This document shows positions 33,452 through 41,770 of a DNA stretch of 64,000 nt, in pieces. The stretch spans positions 1 to 64,000 of the forward strand of contig QXWX01000014.1 in NCBI GenBank assembly GCA_009911175.1, read 5' to 3'. This DNA comes from Lachnospiraceae bacterium. GTDB taxonomy: Bacteria; Bacillota_A; Clostridia; Lachnospirales; Lachnospiraceae. Every line of letters begins with the position of its first letter. Position 1 is the first letter of the stretch. The notes beneath the pieces are model-generated. The model searched no databases, had not been told where the DNA came from, and saw only the letters and a list, made by a program, of their open reading frames with translations. A program made the position numbers and the translations under genes.

Positions 33452-35884
33452 ATGGCACAGAAAATTGTCTACAACCATAAGGCAATTGAAAAGAAATGGC
33501 AGGAAAAATGGGAAAAGGATCCGGTGAATCCGAAGATGGATGCTTCCGGCAATCCGAAGCAGAAGTATTACTGCCTGGACATGTTCCCCTATCCGTCCGG
33601 AAACGGGCTTCACGTAGGGCATTGGAGAGGCTATGTGATCTCTGACGTATGGAGCCGTTATAAGCTGCAGCAGGGACACTACATCGTACACCCCATGGGA
33701 TGGGACGCGTTCGGACTTCCGGCGGAGAACTATGCCATCAAGATGGGAATCCATCCAGCGGTGTCCACGGCGGAAAATGTGGCGAACATCAAGAAGCAGA
33801 TCAACCAGATCGCAGCCCTCTATGACTGGGATATGGAGGTCAATACCACGGATCCGGACTTTTACAAATGGACCCAGTGGATCTTCGTAAAAATGTTCAA
33901 GGAAGGGTTGGCCTATGAGAAGGAATTTCCCATCAACTGGTGTCCGTCCTGCAAGACCGGCCTTGCCAACGAGGAAGTGGTGAACGGAAAATGCGAGCGC
34001 TGCGGCGCGGAGGTGACGAAGAAGAACCTGCGCCAGTGGATGCTTAAGATCACGGCCTATGCGGACCGCCTTTTGAATGACCTGGACAAGCTGGACTGGC
34101 CGGAAAAGGTTAAGAAGATGCAGAGCGACTGGATCGGAAAGTCCTACGGCGCGGAAGTGGATTTCCCGGTGGACGGACGGGAGGAAAAGATCACGGTCTA
34201 TACCACGCGTCCGGATACCCTCTACGGAGCGACTTTTATGGTACTGGCGCCGGAGCACGCCCTGGCGGCGGAGCTTGCAACACCGGAGACGAAGGAAGCG
34301 GTGGAAAAATACATTTACGACGCGTCCATGAAGTCCAATGTGGACCGTCTGCAGGATAAGGAGAAAACCGGTGTGTTTACCGGGAGTTATGCCATCAATC
34401 CGCTGAACGGGGCAAAGACACCGATCTGGCTCTCCGATTATGTACTGGCGGATTATGGTACGGGAGCCATTATGTGTGTACCGGCCCACGACGACCGCGA
34501 CTTTGAATTTGCGAAGAAATTTGACATCCCGATCGTCCAGGTCATTGCGAAGGACGGAAAAGAAATTGAAAATATGACTGAGGCTTATACCGAGGCTGCC
34601 GGAACTATGATCAATTCCGGGGAATGGAACGGCATGGAGTCTGCGGTGCTGAAAAAGGAAGCTCCCCATATCATCGAGAAGAGGGGCATCGGGAAGGCGA
34701 CCGTGAACTTCAAGCTGCGTGACTGGGTATTCTCCCGTCAGCGTTACTGGGGCGAGCCGATCCCGATCATCCACTGTCCGGACTGCGGAAATGTGCCGGT
34801 GCCGGAGGAAGAGCTTCCGCTGACTCTGCCCGAGGTGGAATCCTACGAACCCACAGGAACCGGAGAATCCCCGCTTGCAGGCATTGAGGAATGGGTGAAC
34901 TGCACCTGCCCGGTCTGCGGAAAGGCAGCGAAGCGGGAGACCAACACCATGCCTCAGTGGGCAGGCTCCTCTTGGTATTTCCTGCGCTATGTGGACAATC
35001 ACAACGATCAGGAGCTGGTATCCAGGGAGAAGGCGGACGAGATGCTTCCGGTGGATATGTATATCGGTGGTGTGGAGCATGCTGTACTGCATCTGTTGTA
35101 TTCCCGGTTCTATACCAAGTTCCTGCATGATATCGGAGTGGTGGACTTTGACGAGCCGTTTCAGAAGCTGTTCAACCAGGGGATGATCACCGGAAAGAAC
35201 GGGATCAAGATGAGCAAGTCCAAGGGAAATGTGGTATCACCGGACGATTTGGTGCGGGATTACGGCTGTGATTCCCTGCGGATGTACGAGTTGTTCGTAG
35301 GACCTCCGGAGCTGGATGCGGAGTGGGACGACCGTGGGATTGACGGGGTAAACCGTTACTTAAAGCGTCTCTGGAATCTGGTGATGGACAGCAAGGATGC
35401 GGATGTCAAGCCGACGAAGGAAATGCTCAAGCTGCGGAATAGGATGGTGTATGACATCACCACGCGTCTGGAGAGTTTCAGCCTGAATACGGTGATCTCC
35501 GGTTTCATGGAGTACAACAACAAGTTTATCGAGCTGGCAAAGAAAAACGGCGGGATCGACAAGGAGACCTTGGAGGCAGTTGCGGTACTCTTATCTCCGT
35601 TTGCGCCGCATTTTGCGGAAGAGATGTGGGAGCAGCTGGGGCACAGTGAGACCGTGTTTACGGCGGGCTGGCCGAGCTACGATGAGTCACAGATGAAGGA
35701 CGACGAGATTGAGATCCCGGTTCAGGTGAACGGGAAGACGAAGGTGGTTGTGTCCATTCCGGCGGATGCGGATAAGGACGCTGCCATTGCGGCAGGGAAG
35801 GAAGCTCTGGGAGATAAACTGAGCGGGAATATTGTGAAGGAGATTTATGTTCCGGGGAAGATCATTAATATTGTAGCGAAGTGA
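33452..35884 (+). CDS. leuS: Leucyl-tRNA synthetase
   Basis: It charges tRNA-Leu. The 810-residue class Ia enzyme has the HIGH-type motif PYPSGNGLHVGHWRGY, the CP1 editing domain (about 220-420, TTRPDTLYGATF, CVPAHDDRDF), zinc-type cysteine pairs (CPSC...CERC, CPDC...CPVC) and KMSKS (GIKMSKSKGNVV), plus the C-terminal anticodon-binding domain. ATG 33452 follows GGAAAGGAAGG. Expression is set by the T-box upstream. Confidence 0.97.
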   Translation: MAQKIVYNHKAIEKKWQEKWEKDPVNPKMDASGNPKQKYYCLDMFPYPSGNGLHVGHWRGYVISDVWSRYKLQQGHYIVHPMGWDAFGLPAENYAIKMGIHPAVSTAENVANIKKQINQIAALYDWDMEVNTTDPDFYKWTQWIFVKMFKEGLAYEKEFPINWCPSCKTGLANEEVVNGKCERCGAEVTKKNLRQWMLKITAYADRLLNDLDKLDWPEKVKKMQSDWIGKSYGAEVDFPVDGREEKITVYTTRPDTLYGATFMVLAPEHALAAELATPETKEAVEKYIYDASMKSNVDRLQDKEKTGVFTGSYAINPLNGAKTPIWLSDYVLADYGTGAIMCVPAHDDRDFEFAKKFDIPIVQVIAKDGKEIENMTEAYTEAAGTMINSGEWNGMESAVLKKEAPHIIEKRGIGKATVNFKLRDWVFSRQRYWGEPIPIIHCPDCGNVPVPEEELPLTLPEVESYEPTGTGESPLAGIEEWVNCTCPVCGKAAKRETNTMPQWAGSSWYFLRYVDNHNDQELVSREKADEMLPVDMYIGGVEHAVLHLLYSRFYTKFLHDIGVVDFDEPFQKLFNQGMITGKNGIKMSKSKGNVVSPDDLVRDYGCDSLRMYELFVGPPELDAEWDDRGIDGVNRYLKRLWNLVMDSKDADVKPTKEMLKLRNRMVYDITTRLESFSLNTVISGFMEYNNKFIELAKKNGGIDKETLEAVAVLLSPFAPHFAEEMWEQLGHSETVFTAGWPSYDESQMKDDEIEIPVQVNGKTKVVVSIPADADKDAAIAAGKEALGDKLSGNIVKEIYVPGKIINIVAK

Positions 35885-35960
35885 TCGGAAAAAGTTGATA
35901 TAAGGAATATTGTGTTTGGAGATATGGAAAAGTTCGCTGTAGATTGCGGAATACGACCAT

Positions 35961-36064
35961 AAAAAGGGGCTGCCGGAAAATGGCATTTCTGCACAATACT
36001 TTGCTGTGATATGGAATCAGTCACAGCATAGATTGCGGAAAACCAGTCATTTCCCGACGGCCCC
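35961..36064 (-). terminator. Long hairpin with minus-strand T run
   Basis: GGGGCTGCCGGAAAATGGC and GTCATTTCCCGACGGCCCC pair imperfectly, with inner TGCTGTGA/TCACAGCA. On the minus strand the stem ends in TTTTT (35965-35961), so it works as a terminator for the minus-strand remnant ORF, whose stop is 21 bp away. It shares CAGTCATTTCCCG with the greA terminator. Confidence 0.6.
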
Positions 36065-36085
36065 TGTGTCTATGTGTCCGGATCC

Positions 36086-36247
36086 TTATAGCTTCTGATA
36101 AATCTGCATTGCCTTTTTATGCCTTTCTGCATCCGCATATCGTATTTGGCTGGCTTTACTGATTCGTAACAATTCATTTTTAAAAGGGACTGTAACATTC
36201 TCATAATCTCCAGCTATCAATCCTTCTCTTTGGATGTTACTGTTCAC
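36086..36247 (-). pseudogene. Minus-strand remnant ORF, 53 codons
   Basis: A reading frame of 53 codons with protein-like composition (GLIAGDYENVTVPFKNELLR, ISKASQIRYADAERHKKAM) ends at TAA 36086 and is followed by a terminator-like hairpin. Upstream in frame there is only a GTG at 36247, inside the 37-bp repeat, then a stop. No ribosome-binding site is evident. I read it as the C-terminal end of a lost gene, or a very small gene. The family is unknown. Confidence 0.4.
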
Positions 36248-36272
36248 ACCCTGACCGGGCGCTCACAGTAAC
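36236..36272 (-). repeat. 37-bp GTTAC hairpin repeat, copy 3 (inverted)
   Basis: Its reverse complement differs at one position from the copy at 14308-14344. The single change (T to G) restores a C-G pair in the inner stem. The loop is GGTCA. Confidence 0.85.
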
Positions 36273-36310
36273 CTTTGGATCCAGGAAAAGAACATTAGTT
36301 CGGAAAATGC

Positions 36311-36339
36311 TTGCAATCATAACTTGGATGTGCTATCAT
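36311..36339 (+). promoter_or_regulatory. Candidate sigma-A promoter of the radical SAM cassette
   Basis: TTGCAA (36311-36316), 17-bp spacer, TATCAT (36334-36339). The predicted start of transcription lies just before 36350, which argues against the earliest in-frame ATG (36353). Confidence 0.55.
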
Positions 36340-36424
36340 AGTAAAAGAACAAATGTTTTGGATAGTGTATCATTCGGTTGGAAAAGAAGGTGTGAGGAAG
36401 TTGTTGGAGAAGATTCAGGTTCAG

Positions 36425-37756
36425 ATGTCCGTGTATGACAAGCTGCAGATTTTATCGGACGCGGCGAAGTATGATGTGGCCTGTACGTCCAGCGGGGTGG
36501 ACCGCAAGGGGGATGGAACGGGGATGGGGAACTGCCGGGCGGCAGGGCTCTGCCACAGCTTTTCTTCGGACGGCAGGTGTATTTGTCTGCTGAAGATCCT
36601 GTTTACCAATGAGTGCATTTACGACTGCAAGTACTGTATCAACCGTTCGTCTAATGATGTAGTCAGAACCTCTTTTACTCCGGAGGAGGTCTGTACGCTG
36701 ACGATGGAGTTTTATCGGAGGAATTATATCGAAGGTCTGTTTTTGAGCTCGGGGATTTTGAAGAGCCCGAATTATACGATGGAGCTGATCTATGCGACGC
36801 TTTACAGACTGCGTAAGGTTTGTAATTTTCAGGGGTATATCCATGTGAAGGCGATTCCGGGTACGGATGCAGAGCTGCTTGAGAGAGTCGGGTTTCTGGC
36901 GGACCGGATGAGCGTAAACTTAGAGCTGCCTACTGCCGAAGGGCTGCGCCTTCTGGCACCCCATAAGAACCGGAAGAATATACTGGCGCCGATGCGTATG
37001 GTCCAGAACCGGATGCGGGAGAATAAGCAGGAGATCGTCCTGTATAAGAATGCGCCCCGGTTCGTGCCGGCCGGACAGAGTACCCAGATGATCATCGGGG
37101 CAACGCCGGAGACGGACTATCAGATCTTGAATGTGGCAGAAGCTCTGTATCAGAAGTTTGGATTGAAACGGGTGTTTTATTCCGCTTTTGTGGCTGTGAA
37201 TCAGGATTCGGCCCTTCCTGCCAGGACAGGGGAAGGGCCGCCGCTTCTGCGGGAGCATCGTTTGTATCAGGCGGACTGGCTGCTTCGGTTTTACCGATTT
37301 GAGGCAAAGGAACTGTTGGATGAGGAGCATCCGAATTTTAATATTTTTCTGGATCCCAAGTGCAACTGGGCCTTGAAGCATCTGGAGCAGTTCCCGGTGG
37401 AGGTGAACCGGGCGGATTACAATATGCTGCTTCGTGTTCCGGGAATCGGGGTCAAGTCTGCCATGCGGATCGTGAAGGCAAGGCAGATGGGGAATCTGAA
37501 GTTTGAGGATCTGAAAAAAATGGGCGTGGTCTTAAAGCGCGCGCTGTATTTTCTGACCTGCGGCGGGAAGATGATGTACCGTACCAGGCTGGATGAGGAC
37601 TACATCACCAGAAACCTTCTCAATACGAAGGAGAGACTTCCGGACACGGTGTCCGGAATGACTTACCGACAGCTTTCCTTATTTGATGATATGAATTATG
37701 ATTATTCTTCACATGATGCTGTGCGCTCTGTACATGGCATCCGTCCAATGCAGTGA
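36425..37756 (+). CDS. Putative DNA modification/repair radical SAM protein
   Basis: The 443-residue protein belongs to the radical SAM family that is paired with DUF4130 proteins (TIGR03916 type). It has the [4Fe-4S] motif CIYDCKYC (Cx3CxxC), radical SAM barrel segments, and a C-terminal helix-hairpin-helix (LLRVPGIGVKSAMRIVKAR) typical of DNA binding. Extra conserved cysteines lie in the N-terminus (VACTSSG, GNCRAAGLCHSFSSDGRCICLLK). The reaction is unproven. The start is uncertain: ATG 36425 gives the family-like MSVYDKLQILSDAAKYDV; TTG 36401 and ATG 36353 are alternatives. The partner gene follows 63 bp later. Confidence 0.9.
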   Translation: MSVYDKLQILSDAAKYDVACTSSGVDRKGDGTGMGNCRAAGLCHSFSSDGRCICLLKILFTNECIYDCKYCINRSSNDVVRTSFTPEEVCTLTMEFYRRNYIEGLFLSSGILKSPNYTMELIYATLYRLRKVCNFQGYIHVKAIPGTDAELLERVGFLADRMSVNLELPTAEGLRLLAPHKNRKNILAPMRMVQNRMRENKQEIVLYKNAPRFVPAGQSTQMIIGATPETDYQILNVAEALYQKFGLKRVFYSAFVAVNQDSALPARTGEGPPLLREHRLYQADWLLRFYRFEAKELLDEEHPNFNIFLDPKCNWALKHLEQFPVEVNRADYNMLLRVPGIGVKSAMRIVKARQMGNLKFEDLKKMGVVLKRALYFLTCGGKMMYRTRLDEDYITRNLLNTKERLPDTVSGMTYRQLSLFDDMNYDYSSHDAVRSVHGIRPMQ

Positions 37757-37819
37757 TATAATACTGCCTGATATTAATCAGAATATTTTGGCGAAAACCT
37801 GAAACGGGGGTGGGTTTGT

Positions 37820-38602
37820 ATGAAAAAAGTATATATCTGCAGTGACACGATCACTGGGATATTTTCTGCGATTTATGATGCGTGGAAGGAGAGCAGGGAC
37901 GGTGAAGCGGGGATTGAACTGCGCGGGATGCTGGATACACAGCTGTTCTGTGAATATACGGAGGTCACGGAGGAGGAGCGCAAAGCAGCGGCAGTGGAAA
38001 AGCTGATCCAGAACCACCTTGGATATAACACATACTGGGACATATATCATGCGCTCCTGTCCACGCATCCGAAAAAGGCGGAAGCCGTGTTCCACGTCAT
38101 GCAGGCCGCGCGGACGGTGGGCAACAGCAAGCGGATCATGGAGCATCTGTCCGATCCGGATGTGGCCTGCGTGTTTGAGCTGAGCAGAAAGGTCGCCAAC
38201 GAAGCACACCAGTTCATGGAATTTATCCGTTTCCGGGAGTTGGAAAACGGCGTCCTTTTTTCTGAGATTACACCGAAGAACCGGGTGCTGACATGCATTG
38301 CGGATCATTTTGCGGACCGTTTCCCACTGGAAAACTGGATGATCTATGATAAGACCTTTCAGGAATTTCTCGTACACCGTATGAGAAGCCAGTGGGTTCT
38401 CGTGAGCGGAGAATGCCTGAACCGGGAAGAGGCGGAGAAGGTTTCGAAAGCGGAAGCGGAGTTCGAAAGGCTGTGGCAGGGATTTTTCCAGTCCATTGCC
38501 ATCAAGGAACGGGAGAACCCCATCTGCCAGAGAACCCATCTGCCGATTCATTTCCGCCAGGATATGACCGAGTTCCTTCCGATCAGAGAGGCGGTCCATT
38601 GA
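37820..38602 (+). CDS. DUF4130/TIGR03915 family putative DNA repair protein
   Basis: The 260-residue protein matches the obligate neighbour of the DNA-associated radical SAM protein: YICSDTITGIFSAIYDAW at the N-terminus, a region resembling uracil-DNA-glycosylase-like families (FMEFIRFRELENGVLFSEITPKN, FADRFPLENWMIYDKT) and the end RQDMTEFL. The family is described as putative DNA metabolism proteins. The function is not established. AACGGGGGTGGG may be the ribosome-binding site before ATG 37820. It forms a two-gene cassette with the upstream gene. Confidence 0.9.
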   Translation: MKKVYICSDTITGIFSAIYDAWKESRDGEAGIELRGMLDTQLFCEYTEVTEEERKAAAVEKLIQNHLGYNTYWDIYHALLSTHPKKAEAVFHVMQAARTVGNSKRIMEHLSDPDVACVFELSRKVANEAHQFMEFIRFRELENGVLFSEITPKNRVLTCIADHFADRFPLENWMIYDKTFQEFLVHRMRSQWVLVSGECLNREEAEKVSKAEAEFERLWQGFFQSIAIKERENPICQRTHLPIHFRQDMTEFLPIREAVH

Positions 38603-38623
38603 AGCAGCAGTTGATACGATGCC

Positions 38624-38658
38624 GTGACTGTTACACCTGGTCCGGATTTCACAGTTAT
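38624..38658 (+). repeat. Decayed copy of the GTTAC hairpin repeat
   Basis: GTGACTGT and ACAGTTAT flank a core with loop GGTCC. At 35 nt it is two bases shorter than the other copies, and its outer ends mispair. Confidence 0.45.
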
Positions 38659-38697
38659 TCATTGAGACACGAAAACACTGCATTCACGCAAAAGGTA

Positions 38698-38726
38698 TTG
38701 CGTAATCTGAGGAAGCGGTTTAAGAT
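38698..38726 (+). promoter_or_regulatory. Candidate sigma-A promoter of the NfeD-slipin operon
   Basis: TTGCGT (38698-38703), 17-bp spacer, TAAGAT (38721-38726), about 78 bp before the NfeD start. Confidence 0.45.
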
Positions 38727-38803
38727 AGAATCAACATCAGGAAGTAATGGACCCCATCCATTACAGCACACCAGATGAAATCTAATAGAAAGAAGGAGGT
38801 CAC

Positions 38804-39247
38804 ATGGAGAGAGAGGTTTTTATTTGGCTTGGATTGCTGATCATGTTTCTTGCCGTTGAGATCGCGACGGTCGGACTGACATCAATCTGGCTGGCCGGAG
38901 GCGCAGTGGCCGCATTGCTTTTTACCATAGCGGGACTGAATATCTGGTGGCAGGCAGGTGCTTTTCTGGCCGTATCATTCTTACTGCTTATTTTTACCCG
39001 CCCATTTGCGGTAAAATACATAAATTCCCATCATGAAAAAACAAATTATGAGGGAATTATCGGAAAAGTGGTTAGAATAACAGAGACGGTCAACAACCTG
39101 CAGGAGATGGGAACCGCAGTTGTGAACGGACTGGAATGGACGGCACGAACAGAGGAGGACGGGGTGATCTTGAATCCGGGGGATCTGGCAAAGGTCGTCA
39201 ACATCTCAGGGGTAAAGCTTATTGTAAAAAAGTATGAGGAGGAATAG
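38804..39247 (+). CDS. NfeD family membrane protein
   Basis: The 147-residue protein has two to three N-terminal helices (about 5-65) and a C-terminal OB-fold domain (about 80-145, GKVVRITETVNNLQEMGTAVVNGLEWTARTEED), the short NfeD form. NfeD proteins pair with SPFH/stomatin proteins, as here, and are linked to membrane microdomains. AAGGAGGT precedes the ATG. It ends 3 bp before the slipin gene. Confidence 0.93.
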   Translation: MEREVFIWLGLLIMFLAVEIATVGLTSIWLAGGAVAALLFTIAGLNIWWQAGAFLAVSFLLLIFTRPFAVKYINSHHEKTNYEGIIGKVVRITETVNNLQEMGTAVVNGLEWTARTEEDGVILNPGDLAKVVNISGVKLIVKKYEEE

Positions 39248-39250
39248 AGT

Positions 39251-40195
39251 ATGAATCTCGGAATTATTATCATCATTGTCATTTTAGTCATTTTACTCTT
39301 GATCATCATTTCCAACATCAAGATTGTACCCCAGGCACATGCGTATATACTGGAACGCCTGGGCGGTTACAAGGAGACCTGGAGCGTAGGGCTGCATTTC
39401 AAGATGCCGATCCTGGATAAGGTGGCGAAAAGAGTCTCTTTGAAGGAACAGGTTGTAGACTTTGATCCGCAGGCCGTGATCACAAAGGATAACGTAACCA
39501 TGCAGATTGATACGGTGGTATTTTTTCAGATTACAGACCCGAAGAAGTATGCATACGGTGTAGAGAGCCCGATCGCCGCAATTGAAAACCTGACGGCAAC
39601 AACTCTGCGTAATATCATCGGCGACCTGGAACTGGATGAGACATTGACCTCCAGGGAGACCATCAACACTAAGATGCGGACGATCCTGGACATTGCCACT
39701 GATGAATGGGGAATCAAGGTCAACCGTGTAGAACTGAAGAACATTATGCCTCCGAAAGCCATTCAGGACGCCATGGAAAAGCAGATGAAGGCGGAGCGTG
39801 AACGAAGAGAAGCCATCCTTCGCGCGGAAGGTGAGAAGAAATCTACCATCCTTGTAGCGGAAGGTGAGAAGGAATCCTTGATTCTGGAAGCAGAGGCTTC
39901 CAAGGAAGCTGCGATTCTGAAGGCAGAAGCGGAGAAGCAGAAACGGATCCGGGAGGCCGAAGGTCAGGCAGAAGCCATCCGTACGGTGCAGAAAGCGACC
40001 GCGGAAGGTATCGAGTTTGTAAAGGCAGCGGGTGCGGATCAAGCAGTGCTGACGCTCAAGAGCCTGGAGGCATTTGTGAAGGCGGCTGACGGCCAGGCTA
40101 CGAAGATCATCATCCCGTCCGAGCTGCAGGGGATCGCAGGGTTGACGAAAACCATTGCGGAAGTTGCCCACATCGATGACGCAAAATCGGAGTGA
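39251..40195 (+). CDS. SPFH/stomatin-like protein (slipin, QmcA type)
   Basis: The 314-residue protein has an N-terminal membrane helix (about 4-20), a Band 7/SPFH domain (about 22-180, PQAHAYILERLGGYKETW, VDFDPQAVITKDNVTMQIDTVVFFQITDPKKYAYGVE) and an Ala/Glu-rich coiled coil (about 185-260) used for oligomerisation. Such proteins scaffold membrane microdomains. AGGAGGAAT precedes the ATG. It overlaps the GTG 40192 frame of the next gene by 4 bp. Confidence 0.94.
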   Translation: MNLGIIIIIVILVILLLIIISNIKIVPQAHAYILERLGGYKETWSVGLHFKMPILDKVAKRVSLKEQVVDFDPQAVITKDNVTMQIDTVVFFQITDPKKYAYGVESPIAAIENLTATTLRNIIGDLELDETLTSRETINTKMRTILDIATDEWGIKVNRVELKNIMPPKAIQDAMEKQMKAERERREAILRAEGEKKSTILVAEGEKESLILEAEASKEAAILKAEAEKQKRIREAEGQAEAIRTVQKATAEGIEFVKAAGADQAVLTLKSLEAFVKAADGQATKIIIPSELQGIAGLTKTIAEVAHIDDAKSE

Positions 40196-40203
40196 CCGGA
40201 AGT

Positions 40204-40938
40204 ATGGCGAGAATACTGATACTGGAAGATGAAAACACTAGCCGGACGGCGTTGGTAAAAATGGTGAAAAACATATCTGCGGAAATCACGGTGGATGCGG
40301 CGGCAGACCTGGCGAAAGCCAGGCTGCTGCTCGGCAGCACCGTTTCTTTTGATTTATTCTTTTTGGATGTGAACTTAAAGCCCGGGGAAGAGGGGGATAT
40401 ATCCGGTATCCAATTTGCGGAAGAGATCCGAAGCATTCGGAAGTACGAATTTACGCCTCTGGTCATGATTACTTCTGTAGCCGGACTGGAGATGGAAGCA
40501 TATCGAAGGCTGCACTGCTATCAATACGTAGTGAAGCCCTATATTCAGTCGGAAGTGGGGGAGATCGTCAGGAAAGTGCTGTTCCATCTTCATGCGGGAA
40601 CCCGGCCTTCGATTATGGTAAAGAAAAATGGCGTCAACTATAAGATCTTCTGCGATGAGATCATGTTCTGCCGGGCAATCCCGCGGGGGGTCTGCCTGCA
40701 GCTTAAAAGCGAGCAGATCGAAGTGCCGTATCTTTCGATCCATAAGCTGCTGGAAAAGCTTCCGGAGGGGATGTTTTTCCAATGTCACAGGACATTTGTC
40801 GTTAACCGCAATGCTGTTAAATATTATGATCTGGTCAATCAGGTGATTCAGGTAGAAGGCTCCTCGGAATGGATCGATATCGGAGTGACCTTCAAGCCGG
40901 AAGTCAGGAGGATCTTATATGGTGAAAAGCAGAACTAA
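40204..40938 (+). CDS. LytTR family response regulator
   Basis: The 244-residue regulator has a receiver domain (about 1-120, acidic pair in ILEDEN, phosphorylation Asp in FFLDVN, Lys in VKPY) and a LytTR DNA-binding domain (about 135-240, MFFQCHRTFVVNRNAVKYY). AgrA- and ComE-type regulators share this layout. ATG 40204 follows CCGGAAG; an alternative GTG at 40192 overlaps the slipin stop. It overlaps the kinase gene by 20 bp, so the two are made together. Confidence 0.92.
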   Translation: MARILILEDENTSRTALVKMVKNISAEITVDAAADLAKARLLLGSTVSFDLFFLDVNLKPGEEGDISGIQFAEEIRSIRKYEFTPLVMITSVAGLEMEAYRRLHCYQYVVKPYIQSEVGEIVRKVLFHLHAGTRPSIMVKKNGVNYKIFCDEIMFCRAIPRGVCLQLKSEQIEVPYLSIHKLLEKLPEGMFFQCHRTFVVNRNAVKYYDLVNQVIQVEGSSEWIDIGVTFKPEVRRILYGEKQN

Positions 40939-41770
40939 GCTCCTGTACAGAATTTTATGTACTATATCCCTTGTGATTGGCCTGTATCTGGTGACAGACC
41001 TGATGTTCAGCGGTACTCTGAATGTGAAAATGATCATCGTATTTATCCTGGTCATGACATGGATCATCTGGGGAGCCGTAGACTGGAAGCTGAGCAGCGA
41101 TCTGATCCGGAATCAGGAAAAGGAGCTGAAAATGTACCGGCTCTATATCCAGCCTCTGGAAGAGCTGGTAAAGGAAATCCGGGTCAGGCAGCATGAATTT
41201 GACAATCATATCAACGCGATCCTGAATATGCATCTGACGGTAGACAACTATGAGGAACTGGTGGAAAAGCAGTCGCGGTACATCCTGGAGATCCGCCGTG
41301 ACAGCGCCGGCAAGTTCCTGCCGCTTCTACGGATCAGCGACAAGGTGCTGGCGGGTTTTCTGTACAGCAAGATCGTCAGTTCTCCGGAAAATGCGGATAC
41401 AGACGTTGAGGTGCGCAACTGGCAGATTTTATCCAGGACATCGGAACACAGCCTGATCGAGATCGTAGGGGTACTGGTGGACAATGCTTATGAGGCAGTC
41501 TCGGAGAAAGGCGGCCGGGTCAGGATCTTCCTGGATTCCCGGGAGGATCAGATGGTATTCGAGATTCTGAATGAATATCGAAGGATTCCTTTTGAAGAGC
41601 TGGAGAAGTTTTTTGAAAACGGGTACACGACTAAGGATTCAAAAACTGGAAGGCGGGGAGTCGGACTTGCGAGGGTCAAGTCTTTGATCCAAAAGGCGGA
41701 CGGAGAGATCACGATTGCCCAGGAAGTGATTGAAGAGAAAAATTATATCCATATTACAGTTGTTATATGA
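40919..41770 (+). CDS. GHKL-domain sensor histidine kinase
   Basis: The 283-residue kinase has two N-terminal helices (about 8-30 and 35-54) with a very short external loop, a phospho-acceptor region (RQHEFDNHINAIL, His in the H box) and a GHKL ATPase domain (N box VDNAYEAV, G box RRGVGLARVKSL). The topology is much simpler than AgrC with its six or so helices. It overlaps the response regulator upstream and, by 4 bp, the helicase downstream (ATGA). Confidence 0.92.
   Translation: MVKSRTKLLYRILCTISLVIGLYLVTDLMFSGTLNVKMIIVFILVMTWIIWGAVDWKLSSDLIRNQEKELKMYRLYIQPLEELVKEIRVRQHEFDNHINAILNMHLTVDNYEELVEKQSRYILEIRRDSAGKFLPLLRISDKVLAGFLYSKIVSSPENADTDVEVRNWQILSRTSEHSLIEIVGVLVDNAYEAVSEKGGRVRIFLDSREDQMVFEILNEYRRIPFEELEKFFENGYTTKDSKTGRRGVGLARVKSLIQKADGEITIAQEVIEEKNYIHITVVI

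Larger units (their letters stand above)
35885..36352. other. Intergenic region between leuS and the radical SAM gene
   Basis: The stretch of about 470 bp holds, in order: an unassigned AT-rich stretch (35885-35960), a long hairpin (35966-36064), a minus-strand 53-codon remnant ORF (36086-36247), one copy of the 37-bp GTTAC repeat (36236-36272), and a promoter (36311-36339). No clear terminator with a T run for leuS itself is seen on the plus strand. Confidence 0.7.

Noticed and set aside
33389..35128. Open frame of 579 codons on the minus strand
   Set aside because: Antisense to leuS, with Arg/His/Leu-rich shadow composition and no start signals.
40192..41770. Agr-type quorum-sensing locus
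   Set aside because: The regulator and kinase look Agr-like by domain, but no AgrB protease or AgrD peptide is visible on either strand near them, and the kinase lacks the six-helix sensor.
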